DNA from: Ectocarpus siliculosus
Lineage: Eukaryota; Sar; Phaeophyceae; Ectocarpales; Ectocarpaceae
Reading direction: 5' to 3'
Length of the DNA stretch: 64,000 bases
NCBI GenBank assembly: GCA_000310025.1
Contig: FN649748.1
Coordinates: 2,500,145 to 2,564,144 of the forward strand
Positions 57,197 through 64,000 of the stretch are shown in pieces (the stretch's first letter is position 1; each line of letters starts with the position of its first letter). The position numbers were made by a program, and so were the translations under genes. The notes beneath the pieces were generated by a model, which had not been told where the DNA came from, did no database searches, and was given only the letters and a program-made list of their open reading frames with translations.

Positions 57197-60129
57197 CTGC
57201 CAGCAGCTCGACCTATGCCGGCCGTTTTTCCATGCATTCTAAACCTGACCAGAGTTACGAAAACAACATGTTACTTTTGCACGCACAGCCATAAGCCAGG
57301 CGCACGCCTATTCGTGGGGTGGGATTTTCGGTGCCTCTGGACAGCCATGCATAAGGTCTGATCCTCTTTACCGGCGCGCCTATGCACCTGAGAACGCAAC
57401 GGACAGAAACCTGTTCAAATACATACGTAGTTATACTCTAGAGTGTCTGCAGCTAAGCGCCCCGAGTCATGTTCGGCTCGTATATTGGCAAAGCACCGAG
57501 CGTAATAATTGAACTCGAAGAAATCGTACTTGCCCTCTTGAAGCCCAATTTGTCTTCAACTTGTAGTGATAGGCTGACCCTGACCTGGCACTATTGTATC
57601 GAGCATTTCCATCGTATCTTGTGGTGGGAATTGTGTATCCAAAGATGTACCTACATGCGCAACTAGCAAGAGCGCTGCGGACCCACGGCATGGACTCTTC
57701 TGAAATTTGAACTTTGAACACACCATGCTTATCCCCTGCCACACTAAATCGCCTCAAACCTTTTGCATTAGGTGGCAATACAACCTAGGTATAAGGCGGT
57801 AGCATAGTTAGGCTGCAATACAACCACCTCGCGCAGAGGTCGGGTCGCATGTGAAGCTCGCTCCCTGATTTTGGAGCTGCTGCATGGTGGTACACTCCAT
57901 CTAAAGTCCAACTTTTTCACCCTACCGTTCACAACTGTACGTATAAAACATACCCTGGTGTACCCTGGCATCTTATCTACATACCTCTCTTGAAATCTGG
58001 ACAGTTTATGCTCTCGTTCGCCCTCTAGAGCCGATGCTAGGTGTGGAGGTCTGGTGCCGAGCGAGCCGCCTGATCAGAGGGGTTTCCACAAGGGGCTGCT
58101 TTCCCGTTGGAAGCATTATTCGGCGTACTTCCTTTTTTTTTTTTTCAGCCGTGCAGCACTGCATGGTGCCAAAATTACCAAGGATCCCTCTGGAGTGGGC
58201 GCGGGGAGCGCGCAGCACTGCATTCATCACGTGTGTGAAAGGGGCTGCAAGATACTTGGTACCACAATTAAATTACATGTAAAGCAGGGCAGCCTACAGC
58301 TGACTGCCATCTGCGAGCTGTGATGCGAGCTGTGATGTTTCCCAAGCTCAACAGCTCACACAGCTAGCCATGCATAAGCGTATTTGACTCGAAGAGCCCT
58401 TGGGGTATGATACTACATCGAACGGGTGTTTTGTTCGTGATTGATTGTACGTGATACATATGTACAAGTATGATACATTTTTTCTACAAAACCCAAGTAC
58501 CCCGGACTCTTATCTTTGGATAGATGACTTTCCTCACCCCAAAAGATAATTTCTTGAATTTTTAGAAACATGCATCTGCACACATTCTACATGTGCACAC
58601 ATAGTAGCACAGCACGTGCACCAAGCGTGGTTAACGAATTAAGTCACGGGCAAACATACTATAGGTATCTCTTACCAGATGTTTTTTTTCTGATTCAAAG
58701 GCTGCTGCAGCTATTCGTTGTGTTTTGTACAAGAAACAATATTTGTACATACATGCATGGTCTTCGAGAGAAAGTGCTGCCGCTGAACCCTGCCCCAAGG
58801 CAAAACGCCCTAGGGGGAAGGTGGGAAAAAAGCTCCTTCCTCCTGTGTGACCCTGGCTGAGACAGACGTCAAATACACACCGAAAGGGGTACTGCTGTAG
58901 TCTAGGCTAGCGGCATAATCGACACAAGGACGAAACACACGCATACACAAGCATCGACATCTTGCTTTGGCTGGCTTGAATAGCCCTTTTGGTGGTCCTC
59001 CGCTCTTTGCATTCGGGGCTTCCTATTTTTGACTCGGGAGAGAGAGCATTTGCCGAGGGTGTGTCTCTCAGAAATGATTTGTAGAGATATTCGTTTTGGC
59101 GTTGGCATTCAGCGCGTTGCGCATTTTCGAATTTTGACTCCCTTTCATAGACATTGATTTTGCCCTCTCCCAATCATTGATCGATGCTATGTAAGTAGTT
59201 AAACACGCAGAGACACTTCTGCTTAGATGTTTATTTGCTCAGATTTTTGTGCATGTAGCCGAAAGCAGGTAGGGTTGTCTGAGCTACCGTAAGGTTGCGG
59301 CATGGGAGTGCTATGAAAATGCAAGAACAACGTGATGAAATTCGATATCTGCACAGGGATCGGTTGCAATGACCGGCAACCTGAGGGCAGTGCGCGGCAA
59401 CCGTTCGCGCTGCTTCATCCTTTTCAGCCCCAGGAAATGTTGCCGTTACACGCACATGACTATGGCGTGACACACGTACGTACACACACGTCTACCAACG
59501 TTTCTCATGTCCTCGCTCTTGGCTGCCAGATTGTACAGCAGTGCGGTGTGCGTGTGTGCATTGTGTGTGATGCGCCTCTACATATATTTCTACCACTGGT
59601 ACGTTGTATTTAGAACGAGTTGCACCCAGAGCGGAGGGCAGAGAAGCGCAGCCATCCAGGATCTGCGAAGAAGTTGACAATCATTTTGTCCTCGACGCAA
59701 AACGGATGACGCAAGAGGACAGGAACGATTTTTTCGAGTTTTTCACGCGGTCATCTCTAGGCAGGCGCCACGTATCATGTCTTAATCCCGTGGCCAAAGC
59801 AATCTGTCTGACTTACTCCGTATCTTGTGTTGATGCAACTATGTGGGAAAGAAAAACGATCTGAGCCAAAGCTGAGCCAACAAACTGGGTAACAAGTCTG
59901 GGCCATCCAGACTTCGCGCCGGCCCGAAACTCACTGATGTATCTCGTGTGTAGCATCTGTGCACGTCAAACAAAGCATGTCTATAGAGCATCATCCGCAG
60001 ACCAGGGCACTTTTCGGACAGAAAACCTCGCGCCTTCCTCTTCCACAGATCAATTTCATCCTGAGAGAGGTGGCGGCTGTTGCGGACCTCATATGTCCTG
60101 CTCGTTGTTCGTTGTTGGCATGTTTGCAG
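57197..60129. other. intergenic or 5' region of the BTB gene
   Basis: No gene is established. A plus-strand stretch at about 59629-59755 encodes EEVDNHFVLDAKRMTQEDRN followed by DFFEFFTR and could be an upstream exon of the BTB gene. A T run lies at about 58131-58145. Otherwise no domain or repeat was recognised. Confidence 0.35.
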
Positions 60130-63100
60130 ACGATGCTTTCCATGCTGACGGACCCCGCGCTTAGCGACGTGTGCCTCGTGGTGGAGGGTATCGATGTTCC
60201 CTGTCACAAGGCTGTGCTAGGTGAGTCTGTCTGTCTCCATGAAGTATATCGCCCCGCGATTCTCCTCTCTCCTCTCTCTGTTCTCTCTCTTCCTCTTTTT
60301 TGCAACTGCTATAGTTGTCTACGTGTATTTCATGGCCTGCATTTATTGCTGTAATCCAAACGAAACACAATGACTCTATCGGACGTCGTAATGTGTATCA
60401 CGGGATTGGCAGTGTTTTGAGATTAGCTGTAGAGACGCACGTCATGCACATGTGAGCGTATTCCCGACAACGCTTCCCCTTGTAACCACAACTTCCGAAA
60501 TTCGGCGGGAAGCCCATACCGTGCACTATGCAAATGCTGTAAAAATCAGCAACGACCTCTTTGTACTTCGTAGACTTTACTCCGTTTGGATCTGGTACAA
60601 TAGTGATTGAAATTGTGTATTGCACTACACCTGGAGACGATACTGGAAGTTCCCATCAACCCTTTTCTGCACAATGAGCATGAAATTTATGATGCCGCTG
60701 TCAGTGCGGCCATCACCCCAAAGCCCTGCGTGTACCATACAATACAATACACGCAGTCGAAACCATGTCCGTTGTTTTGACGAGTGGGCACGATTCCTTT
60801 AACCACCAGCCGCCTGGAGCCGACCGTTCCGGGCGATGTTTACCCTGCCGATGCTGGAGTCGCGGCACCAGTGCAGAGTGGTCATCGAGGACGCCGAGCA
60901 CAAACACCTCATGGTGGTCCTTCATTACCTCTACAGCGGGTGAGTTGTGATTCTCTTCCGCTTTGATTCTGTTGAGTGTTTCAGAGGCTTTGGATTTGGA
61001 GCCTTGGTCGTCGAGATAGTTGCGTTGCGCCCCCCTCCCCCTCTGGCGTGCTCAGTTGGTTGTTTCGCAAGGTATGCTAAGGTATGTTGTCTCATCGAGG
61101 TGCAAGCGAGACTCGAGCTGTGCCCCAATCCTATCAACCGTTGATCTCCCCCCCCCCGTTCATCGTCACGGAGCAGTCGCATTGGCCTCAATGACCAGAA
61201 CGTGATGCCGGTCTCCGCCCTGGCGAACCGGTACGAAGTGCTGCCGCTCATGGCTCAGTGCGAGGGCTACATGAAGGTGAGACTGCACTATAGATCTGTT
61301 AATACACCTGACCAATGAAAGGTGGCCAACACTCCTGCCTGAGGTATGCATACTACCTGGAACACGACCAGCAGTCCAATTAACTATACCAGCAGTGCTT
61401 CCTATCTGCTGCTGTCTATTGGTTGTCGGCGGGAGTTTGTGCTTGCTGACGGCTGCTCGCGCAGACGGTGACAAACATTGCGCTTGCGCTCTGCCCTACC
61501 CAAACCCCGTTGCAGTGCTAGCCAAACCCTGCTGCCGTAGGGTGTTAACGGTCGTCCCCTAGCCCTACGCACGTGTGGTTTACGCCACGATTCCAGTGAG
61601 CACCGATAGTGCACCACCATTAGAGGGAAAGGTCACCAATCACTCTCGGTGTACACACATGTTGGCACAGCACCTGACGAGTCCCCTCGCCGTTCGATTG
61701 CGGGTTTGCTTGAACGTCCATCCATCCCTCTTTCGTGTTCCCTCTCCCTCTCCCTCTCCCTCTCCCTCTCCCTCTCCCTCTCCCTCTCCCTCTCCCTCTC
61801 CCTCTGTGTGTGTGTGGTAGTGGCGCCTTCACCCGAGCAACGTAGTGGCCCATCTGCTTTCCGCGGAGGAGCACCGTGTGCCAAAGGCTGCAGCCTTTGC
61901 CTTGGAGTACCTTGCAGTTCATTTCGACGAGGTGGGTTCTGCCAAACATAGTGTTCCTGTGCTTGGGTTGGTTACAGACACTTCGACCTCACTTCCCTCG
62001 TTCGTGTGTTTGTGGCTGCTAGCTTCACGATTGGGCAATGACGTAGGAATTGCGCAGTTAGCCCTATGAAGCGTAGACAGCGGCACGGGTCGGACAAGGG
62101 GTGCTAGTGACCATGGAGTAGGCTTGAAATCCGCACGATGTCAAGGTGGCATGGGTTCCTCCGTTGGGTCGGATGTAATTGGCAGGCTAGGCACGTGGTT
62201 TGACATTGACATCTCGAGAGTCCAACCTCTGAACGTCTTTCGAGCATCGGGTTGGTTAACCCATGTCTAAGGTAGTACAGCACCAGTAGACGCTGTGTCC
62301 ACCGAGGTCGTATTTTTTCTCCTGCACCTGTTGCCCCAGCTGTGTTTCGTGTTTAATCGAACCGACTGGTTTCTTTGCTGTATGTATTGCGTCTCGTTAC
62401 TCTTGTTGTTATTATTCGTGGCGGATAGGTCCACCACGACAGTAGCGGCGACTTCAACTCTTTGGGGGGCGATACAGTACTGCGCGTGCTGCAGCATGAC
62501 GGCCTCACCGTCGACGAGGAGACGGTGAGCTCTTGAGACAAATACCGCCACCGTCCCTTCACGGTTTCGGAACACGAAATCCCTTGCACGAATGCTAACC
62601 TTGCAACCCATGCTTCCGTCATCGGGAGGTATACTCTGCAGTTGCAGAGTATTTTGCATCATCTAATCGATCCGTAAGGGTGACGTAGGGTGACGTTGCT
62701 CGGGAGCCGTGCCACACTTGAACAGTGCACTCAATGTCTCGTATCTCGTCTGCAGCCTGTAAGCACCAAAGCGCATTTTTAGCATCCCACAACCCCTGTG
62801 TTGTACGTTGTACCGCTCCGATGGTCCCGACAAGTCAAGGAAGAGGCAAGATGATTCGTTCCCTCCCGGGTTCCTCGTATACGGGCTCTTTTGTGTTTCC
62901 GCTTGCACGATACGCCTTTCCTCCGACGTTCTGACGTTCTGCTACGGGGGCGCTTTGATACAGGTGTTTCTAGCAGTGGACGGGTGGGCTAAGGCGTGGG
63001 AGCATCGCCGATCTATCCGCGGCGCCACGCGCAACTACGCCGTCGGCAGGTCTCCACCGCCGGCCGTGGCAGAACAAGGCACGCAGTCGCTCGGCGTAGG

Positions 63101-64000
63101 AAGCACATCAAATCGTGGCTCATCGAGCTCGCACAGCGTCAAGAAAACCCTGAGCGCCACGGATTTCCCTCCATCAACATCAACGGCGGTGCCGGCAAGA
63201 GTGCAGGACACAGATGAGCAGGGGGGTGGCGGTGCCGGTAGCGTGGTGAAGGATGCCTCGTCCTCCGCGTCTTCGGAGAAGAACCCGAGAAGTCTGAATG
63301 GCCGAGAGCGGCCAGATTTGGGTGCTGGGTTTACGCTCAGGAGCACTACCGAAGGCACGTCGGCGCAGAGCCGCGTTGGACGAACGAGAGAGACCGACAG
63401 CCGTGGTAGCGGCAGCAGCATAGGCAGCAGCATAAGCAGCAGCAGCACCAGCAGCCGCAGTGGCAGCAGTAGCAGCGCTTCAAGCGCCCCTCCGCCTTCA
63501 TTGCCACCCTCGTTGGCAATGGCAGCGACAGCCGCAGCACTGGTTTCGGCTCCCACTGCCGCGGGGGCTGCGGCGGCAGCGAGAAGATTAATGAGTGAAG
63601 AGCAAACAGTCACCCGACGACCATCTTCTTCTACTGCTCCGACTTCCAACGTCGCTATTATCACTGCCTCGAATACCGCCATGCGCGACACGCGTTCAGA
63701 TGCATCCCCGGGTGCGCGTGGGTGGGGGGGGAGAGAAAGTAACGGGGGTGCAGGCGAGGAGCGATCGACGATGGATGTTGGCGACGAACCCCCGAAAGGA
63801 CTCGCGGAAGGGGAAGCCGGCCGAGTGCTACAAAGACGAGCAAGCGGTCCGGCTGGGGGAGAAGGAAAACAAGGCGGGTACGCGGGAGAAGTGCTGCAGC
63901 GGGCGGCGTCCTTTTCGCACCCCCCTCCCCCGCCGGAGCCCCCTGTTGCTGGCGTGCGAAAGACGGCTGCAGTCGGCGCCCCTGAGAGCTCTTCCCCGAT
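60130..64000 (+). CDS. BTB/POZ-BACK-like protein, incomplete at the window end
   Basis: Six exons join in phase: 60130-60220, 60810-60939, 61177-61276, 61821-61931, 62429-62524, 62964-64000 (still open). Exons 1-3 form a BTB fold: SDVCLVVEGIDVPCHKAVLA, then SRPFRAMFTLPMLES, VVIEDAEHKHLMVVLHYLYS, ALANRYEVLPLMAQCEGYMK. Exons 4-6 give a BACK-like helical region (HPSNVVAHLLSAEEHRVPKA, LRVLQHDGLTVDEET, VFLAVDGWAKAWEHRR). After that the last exon is a long low-complexity tail rich in Ser, Ala, Gly and Pro. BTB-BACK proteins usually dimerise and act as Cullin-3 substrate adaptors; no Kelch repeats are visible. An ATG at 60133 could start translation, but the acceptor-like tttgcag at 60129 suggests upstream exons. 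Confidence 0.8.
61739..61804. repeat. (CCCTCT)n hexanucleotide microsatellite
   Basis: About eleven tandem ccctct units followed by a short (tg)n, ending 16 bp before the acceptor of BTB exon 4 (61821). It supplies the polypyrimidine tract of that intron. Confidence 0.9.

Noticed and set aside
61620-61949. Arg/Gly- and Arg/Glu-repeat proteins on the minus strand
   Set aside because: Translation of the (CCCTCT)n microsatellite.

Overview
The window is eukaryotic nuclear DNA. The best guess is a brown alga (Ectocarpus-like stramenopile). Reasons: intron-rich genes with GT-AG introns of roughly 40 bp to 2.6 kb, two nuclear proteins with signal-peptide-like starts ending in A-x-A/G followed by Phe (the presequence style of secondary red plastids), many Copia fragments, Trp-rich centrosomal-type coiled coils, and a 100-N scaffold gap at 16554-16653. 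The organism is an inference; no marker gene is present. I saw no tRNA, rRNA or CRISPR.

Layout. 0-11 kb: a pogo-like transposon tail with a cluster of TIR-like motifs, a short basic-protein exon, an intact-looking MITE (3664-3884), an SFI1/CCDC191-like coiled-coil gene (4392-6083, +), an unrecognised minus-strand gene (6353-7328), and a single-frame pseudogene with four stops (7886-9086). 11.1-20.2 kb: a recent LTR retrotransposon with two 366-bp LTRs and a 5-bp duplication. Its gag is split by a second, scrambled Copia family with 236-bp LTRs. 20.2-21.1 kb: the 3' end of a LINE. 21.8-23.5 kb: an ankyrin-repeat gene.

23.8-32.8 kb: a divergent pair with complete, phase-consistent models. These are a PTC7-type PP2C phosphatase (6 exons, 398 aa, -) and a P-class PPR protein (9 exons, 895 aa, +). 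Both carry plastid-type presequences and share a 274-bp intergenic region with a TGACGTCA palindrome. 34.7-40.1 kb: a cyclin T/K-type cyclin (7 exons, 673 aa, +). 41.9-47.3 kb: an atypical protein kinase (10 exons, 449 aa, -), convergent with the cyclin.

49.5 kb: a 67-bp minisatellite. 50.6-57.2 kb: a very large, partly decayed minus-strand gene. It combines Cys clusters, a DN-x-D-type segment, a conserved GDWHLLLH-type region, an XPG/FEN-like nuclease core and a CXC-like Cys cluster. It looks like the protein of an uncharacterised mobile-element family and is the best candidate for something undescribed. 60.1-64.0 kb: a BTB/BACK protein (+) that runs off the end.

Exon models were joined by hand. 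For PP2C, PPR, cyclin, kinase and BTB every junction keeps the reading frame, which is the main support for them. Gene starts and the unrecognised genes are less certain.
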